A program made the position numbers and the translations under genes. Positions 45,184 to 53,450 of a stretch of DNA of 64,000 nucleotides are shown here, piece by piece. A model generated the notes under the pieces. That model had not been told where the DNA came from. It was given only the letters and a program-made list of their open reading frames with translations, and did no database searches. This DNA comes from an uncultured Dehalococcoidia bacterium (GTDB taxonomy: Bacteria > Chloroflexota > Dehalococcoidia > Lucifugimonadales > CAJWER01), in contig OY282442.1 of the NCBI GenBank assembly GCA_958296115.1, positions 2,524,943-2,588,942 on the forward strand. Direction: 5' to 3'. Each line of letters opens with the position of its first letter. Positions within the stretch are counted from its first letter, which is position 1.

Positions 45184-45993
45184 TCACTCGTCTTCACACT
45201 CAAACATCCAATGCTCCGCATCAGGTCCCGCCTGAGCAAACCCTGCCCAATAAATCCAGACCTGATTATCGGTATTGCCCACCTCACGATCATCGTGCGG
45301 ATAGACCTTGATTCTGACTGCTCCCTCCGGGCTAAGGTTCGGGGTCAGTATCCTAACATAGTCCCCTTCTTCAATATCACCCGTAACTCTAGGGTCGCCG
45401 GAGTACAAGACGCCGGGAGCCTGCGCCCATTCCATCTTCTTCTTTACTCTCAGTCTATCGCATAGTACGAACTCGCTTGGAACCGAGTCGACGAGCGTGG
45501 CAGTCGGTTCGGTCACCGGCACAGTCGGCACAGTCGTAGCAGCCGGTTCGGTCACCGGCGCAGGCGTAGCAGTCGGTTCGACCACTACAAGTGGAGTGGG
45601 CGTCGAGACAGCAGGCGACGAGTCAGACGACCCGAAAACTCCCGCGACAATGACAATGAGGATAGTCAGCAGCCCTCCCCCCACCGATGCCCATATCCAC
45701 ATCTTTGCATTCTTGGACGCCTGAAGCGCGCCCGAAACATCACCTTGACCCAGTTTCTTGTTGACCTGTGCCGCATAGAAAATAGTCACGATACCAGTTG
45801 GCAAGCAACAGAATATTGTCACGAGGATGGCCTGCACAAGGTAATTCGGCACCTGAGACGGCGCGGGAGGCTCTTGACCGCGCCCGTCTTCGGGTCCCTC
45901 ATCACCCGACCCCGACGCCGCGATGCCCTTCCCGCAGCTCTTGCAGAACCGCGCCCCATCCTCATTTTCTATCCCGCAACTCGAACAGAACAT
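45184..45993 (-). CDS. Zinc-ribbon + CD225/dispanin protein with extracytoplasmic extension
   Basis: 269 residues. The zinc ribbon and CD225 domain (residues 45-120) are followed by a Thr/Pro/Val-rich low-complexity stalk (about 125-165) and an 80-100-residue C-terminal domain (EGDYVRILTPNLSPEGAVRI, DNQVWIYWAGFAQAG) resembling an SH3-like or beta domain. It is the longest of the three dispanins and probably displays the extension outside the membrane. Function unknown. Confidence 0.82.
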   Translation of the reverse strand: MFCSSCGIENEDGARFCKSCGKGIAASGSGDEGPEDGRGQEPPAPSQVPNYLVQAILVTIFCCLPTGIVTIFYAAQVNKKLGQGDVSGALQASKNAKMWIWASVGGGLLTILIVIVAGVFGSSDSSPAVSTPTPLVVVEPTATPAPVTEPAATTVPTVPVTEPTATLVDSVPSEFVLCDRLRVKKKMEWAQAPGVLYSGDPRVTGDIEEGDYVRILTPNLSPEGAVRIKVYPHDDREVGNTDNQVWIYWAGFAQAGPDAEHWMFECEDE

Positions 45994-46009
45994 GCGTCAA
46001 GCCTCCAGA

Positions 46010-46447
46010 TTATGAGCCCCTGCCGGCCAGCTCAGGATTCTCCCTCTCGAGCTGCATGAGCTCGTCCATGCTCAGGTAGGCCGCCCTGATGAGAAATATG
46101 GCAGTCCTCGCAAGCCGGTCGCTGCCGCTCGCATCCACGCCGCCCGCTCTCACCTCGCCTAGGAGCTGCCTGAGCTTCCCGTCTAGCCGATTCGCAACGT
46201 GTATCCGCCTATTCATCACCGCTATCAGCTTGTTCACCGCATCCGTCACCTGCTGCGCCTCACTCAACCGCGCCTGGTCCTTCGTGGCCAAGTTCACCGT
46301 TGCTATCAGGTCGTTGGCAACGCCCCGAATCTCCTCGACCTCGCCCATGCGCCGCTGGTTCGCGTCAGTTATGGCCCGCTCCGCCATCTCCACCAGATAG
46401 ATCAGCGAATCCGGGACGCCCCCGTTGCTCGCGTTCGATTCACCCAT
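46010..46447 (-). CDS. Hypothetical helical protein
   Basis: 145 residues, predicted almost all alpha-helical with a coiled-coil look (VEEIRGVANDLIATVN, QQVTDAVNKLIAVMNRRI). No domain recognised. It lies 16 nt before the third dispanin and 9 nt after the PIN toxin gene on the same strand. It may belong to either unit. Confidence 0.65.
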   Translation of the reverse strand: MGESNASNGGVPDSLIYLVEMAERAITDANQRRMGEVEEIRGVANDLIATVNLATKDQARLSEAQQVTDAVNKLIAVMNRRIHVANRLDGKLRQLLGEVRAGGVDASGSDRLARTAIFLIRAAYLSMDELMQLERENPELAGRGS

Positions 46448-46456
46448 GCGAGCCCC

Positions 46457-46861
46457 TCACTCCGTAGATACCCGTACCCACGCTATCCCGTCCACATGCT
46501 CGAAATGCCTGTCCGCCGAAACCAGGTCCGCGCCTGTCTCCATCGCATGCGCCGCAATCCAGACATCGTTCGTAGGAATCGGGCGCCCCTTCGCTTTCAG
46601 AGACGCCATTATACGGGCGTACCGGTCAGCCGTCACCGGTCCCACCGGGACGAAAGTTACGTATGGACGCGCAAGGAAAGAGCGCAACTCCGCAAGATTC
46701 TGCTCGAACCTGCGCCCCTGCATGAAACCGAACAACTGCTCGCCCACCACGACCGCCGACAACAGCACATCCTCGGCGTCCGCTACGAGCGCCCTGACCC
46801 CATGGTTACCCCTCATGAATTCCGAGTAAGCGTTCGAGTCCAACAGAATCCTCATCTCCAA
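46457..46861 (-). CDS. PIN-domain toxin (VapC family)
   Basis: 134 residues. PIN motifs are ILLDSNAYSEFMRG (Asp), a Glu in VVVGEQLFGF, PTNDVWIAAHAMETGADL (Asp) and VSADRHFEHVDG (Asp). It overlaps the antitoxin by 10 nt. A Mg-dependent RNase toxin is expected. Confidence 0.92.
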   Translation of the reverse strand: MEMRILLDSNAYSEFMRGNHGVRALVADAEDVLLSAVVVGEQLFGFMQGRRFEQNLAELRSFLARPYVTFVPVGPVTADRYARIMASLKAKGRPIPTNDVWIAAHAMETGADLVSADRHFEHVDGIAWVRVSTE

Positions 46862-47133
46862 GCCGACTCATCCACAGTCTCGAAAACATCGAGTGAAGCA
46901 TTGAACGCATCCGCGTCCGCCCGGCTCCAAGTCCCGAACAGATCATCCAACGCAGACCCTATAGCCTTGGAACTCCCCTCGCCGTCCTCCAGCCCCGCTC
47001 CCCTGATGAGAAGCTTCAGGGCCGCCTGATTGAGAGACGTCCCATCACGCGCGGCGAGCCTGCGGATGCTCTCCGCCAAATCCTCATCGAAACCCCTGAC
47101 CGTAAGCTGGTTCACGCCCTCCTCGACTCGCAT
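46852..47133 (-). CDS. Ribbon-helix-helix antitoxin
   Basis: 93 residues. The N-terminal RHH fold is NQLTVRGFDEDLAESIRRLA with a following helix DGTSLNQAALKLLI, as in FitA/VapB antitoxins. The acidic C-terminus (DALFNASLDVF-like) would wrap the toxin. Stop and toxin start overlap by 10 nt. This is the second TA pair within 5 kb. Confidence 0.88.
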   Translation of the reverse strand: MRVEEGVNQLTVRGFDEDLAESIRRLAARDGTSLNQAALKLLIRGAGLEDGEGSSKAIGSALDDLFGTWSRADADAFNASLDVFETVDESAWR

Positions 47134-47156
47134 TCATTCACCTCACGCCACATGCA

Positions 47157-47516
47157 TCACCACGGCAAGCCGTCCAAGTCAGAGCCGCACTCCTTCCTTG
47201 CACACTCACCATATCCATGCCCATTCAGCCGCCTCCGCGCCTCCTGACGCTCGGCATCCGTGAAGAGCCGCTTCCACCGCTTCCGCAAGACCAGCGCCTC
47301 CATCGAGACGCCAAGCAGCCCGAGCTTGCAAAGCCTAGTCAACCCACTTTGGGGACTCTGGGGACCTGACGCTCTGAGCCAATACTTGGCCGACTCCACT
47401 CCGCCGTATCGCTCGACATTCTCCTTGAACACACTTGGAGTGTAGTCGTGCCTTGAAGCGATGCGGTAGGTATCCAGCATCTCCTCATGAAACCCGTCTT
47501 TGAGACTGGCGCTCAT
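47157..47516 (-). CDS. Conserved hypothetical protein
   Basis: 119 residues from ATG 47516, whose A overlaps the TGA of the dioxygenase gene (TGATG). It has the features of a widespread unnamed family: FHEEMLDTYRIA, an ERYGGVESAKYWL helix, then GLTRLCKLGLLGVSMEALVL and RWKRLFTDAERQEARRRL. Function unknown; it is common near genes with accessory or defence roles in my recollection, which is not firm. Confidence 0.75.
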   Translation of the reverse strand: MSASLKDGFHEEMLDTYRIASRHDYTPSVFKENVERYGGVESAKYWLRASGPQSPQSGLTRLCKLGLLGVSMEALVLRKRWKRLFTDAERQEARRRLNGHGYGECARKECGSDLDGLPW

Positions 47517-48340
47517 CACCTCACCCCCTCCGGTGCCCCATACGGCAAGTCGTTGCGGTTCCCCGGTATCGGCCAGCCCTGCCCGCCCAGCAGCTCGAAC
47601 TTGTCGTGCTCGCCGCGCAGCCAGAAATACATCTCCGCCGCGTCGTAGCAGTCCTGGAACTGCTTCCTGAACGTCGGCCCGTGGAACGCATAGTCCGCCG
47701 TCGCCGCGTCGAAGCCCGGCTCCTCCACCCAATCCCGCGTAGGCGGCGACGTGCGCCAGTAGTTGTACTTCACGTTGTTCCGCAGCCCAGAGCCCCACGA
47801 CTCCGAGCGGCGATGCCAGATCGAGTAGTCCGTCAGGAACACCGACCCCGCAGGCGACACCGCGTGATACGAGCCGCGTATCCTGCCGTAGTGCTTCGTC
47901 ATGTCCCGCTGCGAGTACAGGAAGTGCGACCCCGGCAGCAGCTCCGTCGGCCCCAGCTCGCGCGGGCAGTCCTGCGGATAGTAGAAGACCTGGACGTAGT
48001 TCAGCTGCGGCCCGAAGATGTCCCCGCCGTCGTAGTGCCACTCCTGCGCGGGCTGCGGGCGCTGGATGCGGTGGTTCGACACCAGGTTCGGCAGCCCGAA
48101 GTCCTTGCCCAGCAGCGAGCGTATCGCGCCGGCGACGACGGGATGCTTGATAACGCCGTCCATGAACCAATCCTCGTCCAATATCTCCGTCGGCTCGGTC
48201 CCGTCATGCTCGTCCAGGAACTCGTTCGTCATGCGGTTCACCTCGTCCGACACCACGCCCTCGAACATCATGAACCCATTCTTGCAGAACTCCAGCGTCT
48301 CGCTGTCATTCAACGTAGGCTCGCAGTCATACTGCCTCAT
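47516..48340 (-). CDS. Phytanoyl-CoA dioxygenase (PhyH) family protein
   Basis: 274 residues. The Fe(II) facial triad is visible as EWHYDGGD (His-x-Asp) and a distal His in TDYSIWHRR, with an Arg further on for 2-oxoglutarate. It is a non-haem Fe(II)/2-oxoglutarate hydroxylase; the natural substrate is unknown. It is 4 nt after the hypothetical gene upstream and overlaps the next gene by TGATG. A second family member is at 53612. Confidence 0.88.
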   Translation of the reverse strand: MRQYDCEPTLNDSETLEFCKNGFMMFEGVVSDEVNRMTNEFLDEHDGTEPTEILDEDWFMDGVIKHPVVAGAIRSLLGKDFGLPNLVSNHRIQRPQPAQEWHYDGGDIFGPQLNYVQVFYYPQDCPRELGPTELLPGSHFLYSQRDMTKHYGRIRGSYHAVSPAGSVFLTDYSIWHRRSESWGSGLRNNVKYNYWRTSPPTRDWVEEPGFDAATADYAFHGPTFRKQFQDCYDAAEMYFWLRGEHDKFELLGGQGWPIPGNRNDLPYGAPEGVR

Positions 48341-48343
48341 ACG

Positions 48344-48691
48344 CTACCCCACTTTCTCCAAGATGAACTCGAAGCCCAGCCCGAACGTCCGCGAGTCGTC
48401 CAGCATCAGCGCCATCTCAGGAAACTTGATGACCCTCCAGCCGTCGCGGATGGCCTCCAGCACGGTCTGATAAGGCCAGTCCTCCGGGTCGTGCGGCCCG
48501 TCCGAAATCTCGCCCCCCTCGATGATGCGCATCCCCACGACCTCCGACGTCGGCGACGTGCTCGACGCCTGCAGGTAGAGTATGTCCTGCATGATCGGCT
48601 CCGCGATCCGCCTGAGGCTCGCCTCGGTCAACGTCCCAGCCCTCAGCTCCTCGACGCGCCGCTCGACCCGCTCTTCTATCTTCGAGGTCAT
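48344..48691 (-). CDS. Hypothetical protein
   Basis: 115 residues from ATG 48691, chosen for its GGGAGGAGG ribosome-binding site; a start at 48727 is also open. There is a helical N-terminus (MTSKIEERVERRVEELRAG) and an alpha/beta C-terminal part (WPYQTVLEAIRDGWRVIKFP). No known domain. It is immediately upstream of the dioxygenase and probably cotranscribed. Confidence 0.65.
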   Translation of the reverse strand: MTSKIEERVERRVEELRAGTLTEASLRRIAEPIMQDILYLQASSTSPTSEVVGMRIIEGGEISDGPHDPEDWPYQTVLEAIRDGWRVIKFPEMALMLDDSRTFGLGFEFILEKVG

Positions 48692-48759
48692 GTCCTCCTC
48701 CCCCATTTCGAGCCGCCATCGTATCACAAGGCCATGCTCCCCTGTGATAGAATCCCCGC

Positions 48760-49752
48760 GTGAACGACGCCAACCGCGCCGACCTCATCCTCAAGCCCGG
48801 CCAGCCGCGCCGGGCCTTCCCCTTCACGCGCCCGTCCCTCACCGTCGGCCCCTACCAGGTCGCCATCGTCATACGCGACGGCAGGGTCGAAGACATCTTC
48901 TCGCAGGGCAAGAAGAAGCTCCCGAAAGGCGAAGTCCAGACCTACGTCGCAGCCACGGCCCCCTTCAACCTCACCTTCTGGCTCAAAGACCCCAGCGACC
49001 CCGCCGAGTCCGACGACGGCATCGCCCTCGACCAGCCCGTCCTCACCTCCGACAACCAGCCCGTAACCGGCCGAATAGACCTCACGCTCTCCCTGATCCC
49101 GAACGAAGCCGAGCGCATCCTCCAGGTCATCGGCCCCAACGACGACGCCATCACCCGAACCGACGTAGCCGACGCCATCAAGAGCGAGCTCCTCGCCAAG
49201 GTGCTCGCCCTGGACATCCACAACCACACCGCCGCCGACCTCCGCGGCAACCGCGGCCTGTTCATGGGCATCTACAACTCCCTCCAAACGGAGTTGGACT
49301 CCACAATATCCCGCTTCGGCCTCCGCCTCGATAACTTCTTCGTCAACTGGGGCCTCACCCCAGAAGAACAGGAGCACATCAAGGACCAGCGGCACAGGGC
49401 GGATATGCGCGACCGAGAGAGGCAGAGAGAGCGCGACGCCTTCTCCGACCCGCATCAACAAGGAACTCCGTCGGAAGAGCCAAAGCCCGCCCGGCGCAGC
49501 CGCAAGCCCTTGGCACCGCCTACACCGCCTACGCAGCCTACACCGTCTACACCCGGCGACATCTGGGTCTATACCGACCTGCCCACGAATCAGTCGCGCA
49601 TCCACAGGGAAACCTGTCGATACGCTGTGAACTGCCATAAGCCGCGCTGCCTAGACAACTACTGGCACGGCCCATACGCAAGCAAGGAGGAGGCCGCCTC
49701 CAACCCCAAGACCAAGGGCACAGTCCACGAGTGCAAGGTCTGCCGCCCGTGA
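48760..49752 (+). CDS. SPFH/band 7-like protein with array C-terminal Cys/His module
   Basis: 330 residues. The N-terminal two-thirds (about 1-215) look like an SPFH/band 7 domain: YQVAIVIRDGRVEDIFSQGK, TSDNQPVTGRIDLTLSLI and a SELLAKVLALDIHNH helix, as in the bacterial YdjI/virion core-like group. A charged Pro/Arg linker follows. The C-terminal 65 residues (WVYTDLPTNQSRIHRETC to ECKVCRP) are shared with the three genes downstream, with HxxxC and CxxC possible zinc ligands. The start is GTG. The shared tail ties it to the HEPN array. Function unknown. Confidence 0.78.
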   Translation: MNDANRADLILKPGQPRRAFPFTRPSLTVGPYQVAIVIRDGRVEDIFSQGKKKLPKGEVQTYVAATAPFNLTFWLKDPSDPAESDDGIALDQPVLTSDNQPVTGRIDLTLSLIPNEAERILQVIGPNDDAITRTDVADAIKSELLAKVLALDIHNHTAADLRGNRGLFMGIYNSLQTELDSTISRFGLRLDNFFVNWGLTPEEQEHIKDQRHRADMRDRERQRERDAFSDPHQQGTPSEEPKPARRSRKPLAPPTPPTQPTPSTPGDIWVYTDLPTNQSRIHRETCRYAVNCHKPRCLDNYWHGPYASKEEAASNPKTKGTVHECKVCRP

Positions 49753-49905
49753 GCGGACAGCAGCCTGTATGCGCTGGACTCACTGACGGGCAATCTGCTA
49801 TGGAGCTACGAGACGGGAGACTCCGTGGCGTCTTCCCCCGCCGTACTCGACGACATCGTGTACGTCGGGTCGTCCGACGGCTACGTGTACGCAATACGGA
49901 GATGA
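49753..49905 (+). other. In-frame PQQ-propeller blade after TGA (copy 1)
   Basis: Directly after the TGA of the previous gene, in the same frame, 50 codons read ADSSLYALDSLTGNLLWSYE... to VYVGSSDGYVYAIRR and a stop. This is one PQQ/beta-propeller repeat. No start codon of its own has a good ribosome site. It is either a decayed gene end or a product of stop-codon readthrough. Confidence 0.7.
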
Positions 49906-49930
49906 ACCACCGAGACAGGAGGTATGGAAA

Positions 49931-50548
49931 GTGTCCCTAACCCCTAACGAGCTGGTAGGCAAGGCCTTGGACATCCTGAGAGACGGCCTCACCCCATTCG
50001 TTGAACAGAAGTTCAGGAGCAAATACCCGGGACGAACACGAGAGGAACTTCAGCGGATCCTGCGCAGAACACTGAATCCCAGGGGACCCTTTGAGGACTT
50101 GGATATCGAGGACTTGGATATCGCGAACATCCTCAAGGTCATGAGAAACTCATGGGATTATGTGTTCAGCGATACCCTCGGACCCACTGAGAGGGCCTTG
50201 GTGATAGAGTTGCTGGACGTACGCAACGACTGGGCGCATCAGGAGACCTTCTCGACCGAGAACGCCTACCAAGCCCTGGACTCTGCCCACAGGCTCCTGA
50301 AGGCCATCGAGTCGCCATACGCGAGTGAAATCCTGAAGCTAATCAACGAAGAGAAACGCTGGGTCTATACCGACCTCGTAACGAATCAGTCGCGCATCCA
50401 TATGGCGACATGCCAATTCGCTAGGAACCGCTGTAAGCCGCGCTTGGATGACAACTACTGGCACGGCCCATACGCAAGCAAGGAGGAGGCCGCCTCCAAC
50501 CCCAAGACCAAGGGCACAGTCCACGAGTGCAAGGTCTGCCGCCCGTGA
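49931..50548 (+). CDS. Swt1-type HEPN protein with Cys/His tail, copy B
   Basis: 205 residues. The N-terminal 135 form a Swt1-like HEPN domain: LVGKALDILRDGLTPFVE, a WDYVFSDTLGPTERALV helix, and RNDWAH, the Rx4H RNase motif at R98/H103. The tail (143-205) has RIHMATC and HECKVC as possible zinc ligands. The start is GTG with AGGAGG 8 nt upstream. HEPN proteins are often RNases of toxin or antiviral systems; that role is inference here. It is about 80% alike to copy D and more distant from copy C. Confidence 0.85.
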   Translation: MSLTPNELVGKALDILRDGLTPFVEQKFRSKYPGRTREELQRILRRTLNPRGPFEDLDIEDLDIANILKVMRNSWDYVFSDTLGPTERALVIELLDVRNDWAHQETFSTENAYQALDSAHRLLKAIESPYASEILKLINEEKRWVYTDLVTNQSRIHMATCQFARNRCKPRLDDNYWHGPYASKEEAASNPKTKGTVHECKVCRP

Positions 50549-50701
50549 GCGGACAGCCGCCTGTATGCGCTGGACTCGCTGACGGGTACTCTGCTATGGA
50601 GCTACGAGACGGGAGACTCCGTGGCGTCTTCCCCCGCCGTGCTCGACGACATCGTGTACGTCGGGTCGTCCGATGGCTACGTGTACGCAATACGGAGATA
50701 A
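50549..50701 (+). other. In-frame PQQ-propeller blade after TGA (copy 2)
   Basis: Same layout as at 49753: after TGA 50546-50548 the frame continues for 50 codons (ADSRLYALDSLTGTLLW... to VYAIRR) and ends in TAA. Against copy 1 it has six base-level codon changes I can see, four of them synonymous. Confidence 0.7.
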
Positions 50702-50726
50702 GACACCGAGACAGGAGGTATGGAAA

Positions 50727-51362
50727 GTGTCCATAACCAACAACGAGCTGGTAGGCAAGGCCCTTTACATCCTGAGAGCCGGCCTCGCCCCATTCGTTGA
50801 ACAGAAGTTCACGGAGCGCTTCGGCGCCGAAACGGCGCAGGAGCTCCAGAAATTCCAGGTCAAGCCGCTGGACCCCAAGAATCCATTTCACAGAGCGGAC
50901 GTCGCCATTCTCCTCAAGGCCATGGAATCCTGGTGGGTCAAGGTCTTCCGATGTAGAGGATGCGAACTCGGATGCTCGCTCGCTCGCACGGAGCGCGCCT
51001 TGGCGAACGAGATGCGGTACGTCCGCAACCACTGGGCGCATCAGGAGATCTTCTCGGAAGACGACGCCTACCGGGCCCTGGACTATGCCCACAGGCTCCT
51101 GAAAGCCATCGCGTCGCCATACGCGAGCGAAATCCGGAAGGTAATCGAAGAGATGCCGCCGCCGCCCGGCCAAATCTGGGTCTATGACGACCTCGCAAAG
51201 CTGGTGTCGCGCATCCACAGGGAAACCTGTACATACGCCCGGAACCGCCATGAGCCGCGCCGCCCAAACAACTACTGGCACGGCCCATACGCAAGCAAGG
51301 AGGCCGCCTCCAGCCCCAAGCCCAAGAGCACAGTCAGCGAGTGCAAGATCTGCCGCCCGTGA
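50727..51362 (+). CDS. Swt1-type HEPN protein with Cys/His tail, copy C
   Basis: 211 residues from GTG 50727 (AGGAGG 8 nt upstream; an ATG at 50673 lies in the preceding propeller fragment). The HEPN domain has RNHWAH as Rx4H. It differs from B and D by an inserted Cys-rich loop (FRCRGCELGCSL) in the middle of the domain. The tail (WVYDDLAKLVSRIHRETC, ECKICRP) is conserved. It is the most divergent HEPN copy, so the duplication is old. Confidence 0.85.
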   Translation: MSITNNELVGKALYILRAGLAPFVEQKFTERFGAETAQELQKFQVKPLDPKNPFHRADVAILLKAMESWWVKVFRCRGCELGCSLARTERALANEMRYVRNHWAHQEIFSEDDAYRALDYAHRLLKAIASPYASEIRKVIEEMPPPPGQIWVYDDLAKLVSRIHRETCTYARNRHEPRRPNNYWHGPYASKEAASSPKPKSTVSECKICRP

Positions 51363-51514
51363 GCGTGTAGCCGCCTGTATGCGCTGGCCTCGCTGACGGG
51401 CAATCTGCTATGGAGCTACGAGACGGGAGACTCCGTGGCGTCTTCCCCGCCGCGCTCGACAGCGCCGTGTACGTCAGGTCGTCCGACGGCCACGTGTACG
51501 CAATACGGAGATAA
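51363..51514 (+). pseudogene. Frameshifted PQQ-propeller blade (copy 3)
   Basis: Same position after a TGA (51360-51362), but one C is missing in the run near 51449-51453 (TCTTCCCCGCCG instead of TCTTCCCCCGCC), so the blade frame breaks halfway. Further changes follow. Confidence 0.7.
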
Positions 51515-51545
51515 GACACCGACACCGAGACAGGAGGTGCGAAAA

Positions 51546-52172
51546 GTGTCCCTAACCCCTAACGAGCTGGTAGGCAAGGCCCTGGAAACCCTGAGGGATG
51601 GCCTCGCCCCATTCGTCTCGCAGAAGTTCAGGAGCAAATACCCGGGACGAACACGAGAGGAACTTCAGCGGATCCTGCGCAGAACACTGAATCTCAGGGG
51701 ACCCTTTGAGGACTTGGATATCGAGGACTTGGATATCGCGAACATCCTCAAGGTCATGAGAAACTCATGGGATTATGTGTTCAGCGATACCCTCGGACCC
51801 ACTGAGAGGGCCTTGGTGATAGAGTTGCTGGACGTCCGCAACGACTGGGCGCATCAGGGGACCTTCTCGACCGAGAACGCCTACCAAGCCTTGGACTCTG
51901 CCCACAGGCTCCTGAAAGCCATCGAGTCGCCAAAAGCGAGCGAAATCCTGAAGCTAATCAACGAAGAGAAACGCTGGGTCTATACCGACCTCGTAACAAA
52001 GGAGTCGCGCATCCATATGGCGACATGCCAATTCGCTAGGAACCGCTGTAAGACGCGCTTGGATGACAACTACTGGCACGGCCCCATACGCAAGCACGGA
52101 GCTGGCCGCCTCCAACCCCAAGACCAAGGGCGCAGTCTACAAGTGCAAGGTCTGCCGCCCGTGAGCGGGTAG
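51546..52172 (+). pseudogene. Swt1-type HEPN protein, copy D, tail frameshifted
   Basis: 208 codons from GTG 51546 to a TAG at 52170. The HEPN domain is intact (RNDWAH) and nearly identical to copy B. In the tail an extra C near 52081-52084 (GGCCCC for GGCCC) shifts the frame, so HGPIRKHGAG replaces HGPYASKEEA and the CxxC is lost. In the original frame the ending KCKVCRP and stop at 52164 are still readable. The HEPN part may still be made. Confidence 0.75.
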
Positions 52173-52182
52173 CTCACTCCCC

Positions 52183-52281
52183 ACGCGCGGCCTATCCGGC
52201 CGGTAGGGCGGCTCCAGCAGCGCCCGCTGGTCTGCCGTGAACTCGTCCAGCCGCTCCGCCACACCTCCGGCAGGTACTGCA
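52183..52281 (-). pseudogene. Fragment of phytanoyl-CoA dioxygenase C-terminus
   Basis: The minus strand reads ERLDEFTADQRALLEPPYRP with DRPRV after it, matching the last 30 residues of the intact dioxygenase at 53612 (DRLDEFTAEQRALLEPPYRP). A frameshift lies just before. It is a leftover of a partial duplication that now flanks structured RNA copy 2. Confidence 0.8.
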
Positions 52282-52349
52282 AGGACCGCAGGCGTCTCGC
52301 CTGCATCCCCAATCCCGAAAATTGCCCCCAAATTGCCCCAAACTGCCCC

Positions 52350-52379
52350 TTGACACCGCGAGAACAGCCGTGCTAGTCT
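52350..52379 (+). promoter_or_regulatory. Promoter of structured RNA copy 2
   Basis: TTGACA (52350-52355), an 18-nt spacer and TAGTCT (52374-52379), the same as copy 1 base for base through this stretch. Confidence 0.5.
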
Positions 52380-52383
52380 AGTA

Positions 52384-52822
52384 GACGGCCCGAAGGGGCG
52401 TATCCCAAACGAGCATAGAGCCCACCTCTGCCCTTGGCATCATACACGCCGCTGCTGTTGGACGGGGCACCCGCGTGTACGAGAAGGTCCCTCTATGTTT
52501 CGGCGCCTCGCACAGGAGGACGTAGCGCTAAATGCGTCTCCCCCGTTCCAGGTGCGGACTCTCGGACGACCGGGAGGACCGTAGCCAGCGCAGCCCGACG
52601 CCTTGGCGGGTGGAAGGACGAAGCGCGAACGCAGGCGGTCCCGCAAGGGCCGTCAGCCGTCCGGGAAAGCCCGGGGTGGGGTTTGCAACCCCAAGTGTCG
52701 GCGAGCGTACGACGTCGGCATCCCCGAAGCAAGTACCGGAGTCACTGCCTTGCAGGGCATACTCAATCCCCCGTGTGAGCGGGGGAATCAGGAGTAGATA
52801 GGGCGCGGGTCGCAAGACCCGC
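52384..52822 (+). ncRNA. Candidate structured RNA, copy 2
   Basis: Homologous along its length to 24200-24640. Stem TACACGC/GCGTGTA (52443-52449 with 52473-52479) replaces TGCCGCGG/CCGCGGTA of copy 1, the hairpin CCCCCGT-GTGA-GCGGGGG (52768-52785) replaces CTCCCGC-GAGA-GCGGGAG, and GGGGTT-TGC-AACCCC (about 52679-52693) replaces GGGG-CTGCA-CCCC. The last hairpin GCGGGTC-GCAA-GACCCGC (52805-52822) is the same. The longest invariant block (52540-52620) includes GGTGGAAGG. The ends are approximate. Confidence 0.55.
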
Positions 52823-53450
52823 CAAGTTCCCTCTCCCTCACGGGGGAAAGGGCCAGGGTTGGGGCAAACGCCCCGCCCTGCGTCCCCTCCCCCTAGGGGA
52901 AAGGGCTAGGATAAGGGCGATTCCCCGCCCCGTCCCCTCTCCCACGACGGGAGAGGGCTAGGGTGAGGGTGATTCACCCACAAAGGAGCCGACCGAGACG
53001 AAACGAACATAGACGAAGGCGCCAACAAGGCGCCACTCTTACCCCCTCTCCCTTGATGGGAGAGGGCTGGGGTGAGGGCGACTCAGCGCGTCCGCCCCAT
53101 CCCAGGAGCGCAGGCGTCCCGCCTGCAACCTCCCCATCCCCTCCACGACAGAGGACCATGGCGAGGATAATTCACCACGCCCGTCTTATCCCCTCTCCCT
53201 TGACGAGAGAGGGCTAGGGTGAGGGTGCCCCCCTTGCCACAAAGGAGCGCAGCCGTCCCGCCGTGCCCTTCCCCTCCCTCCTCACCACTCACTACTCTAC
53301 ACTCACCACTATCCCATGAGCGGGCGTCCCGCCTGCATTCCCCAATCCTAAGAATCCACCAATCCAGAAATCCTGATTCCGGCGCCTCCCCCACGACGGG
53401 AGAGGGTAAGCGGGTGGCCCTTGGTTCACGTTGGAGCGCATACAACGCCC
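52823..53450. repeat. Island of short palindromic repeats
   Basis: At least five CCCTCTCCC / GGGAGAGGG + CTAGGGTGAGGG units (near 52832, 52930, 53045, 53190 and 53390), GCAGGCG/CGCCTGC-type palindromes (near 53105, 53247 and 53321) and the 50-nt segment shared with 24774-24822 at 52985-53031. No gene seen. 53451-53611 holds nothing I recognise. Confidence 0.7.

Noticed and set aside
49750-49752. TGA as selenocysteine codon
   Set aside because: It follows a CRP end shared by four copies, no SECIS-like hairpin is visible right after it, and copy D ends there without the blade.
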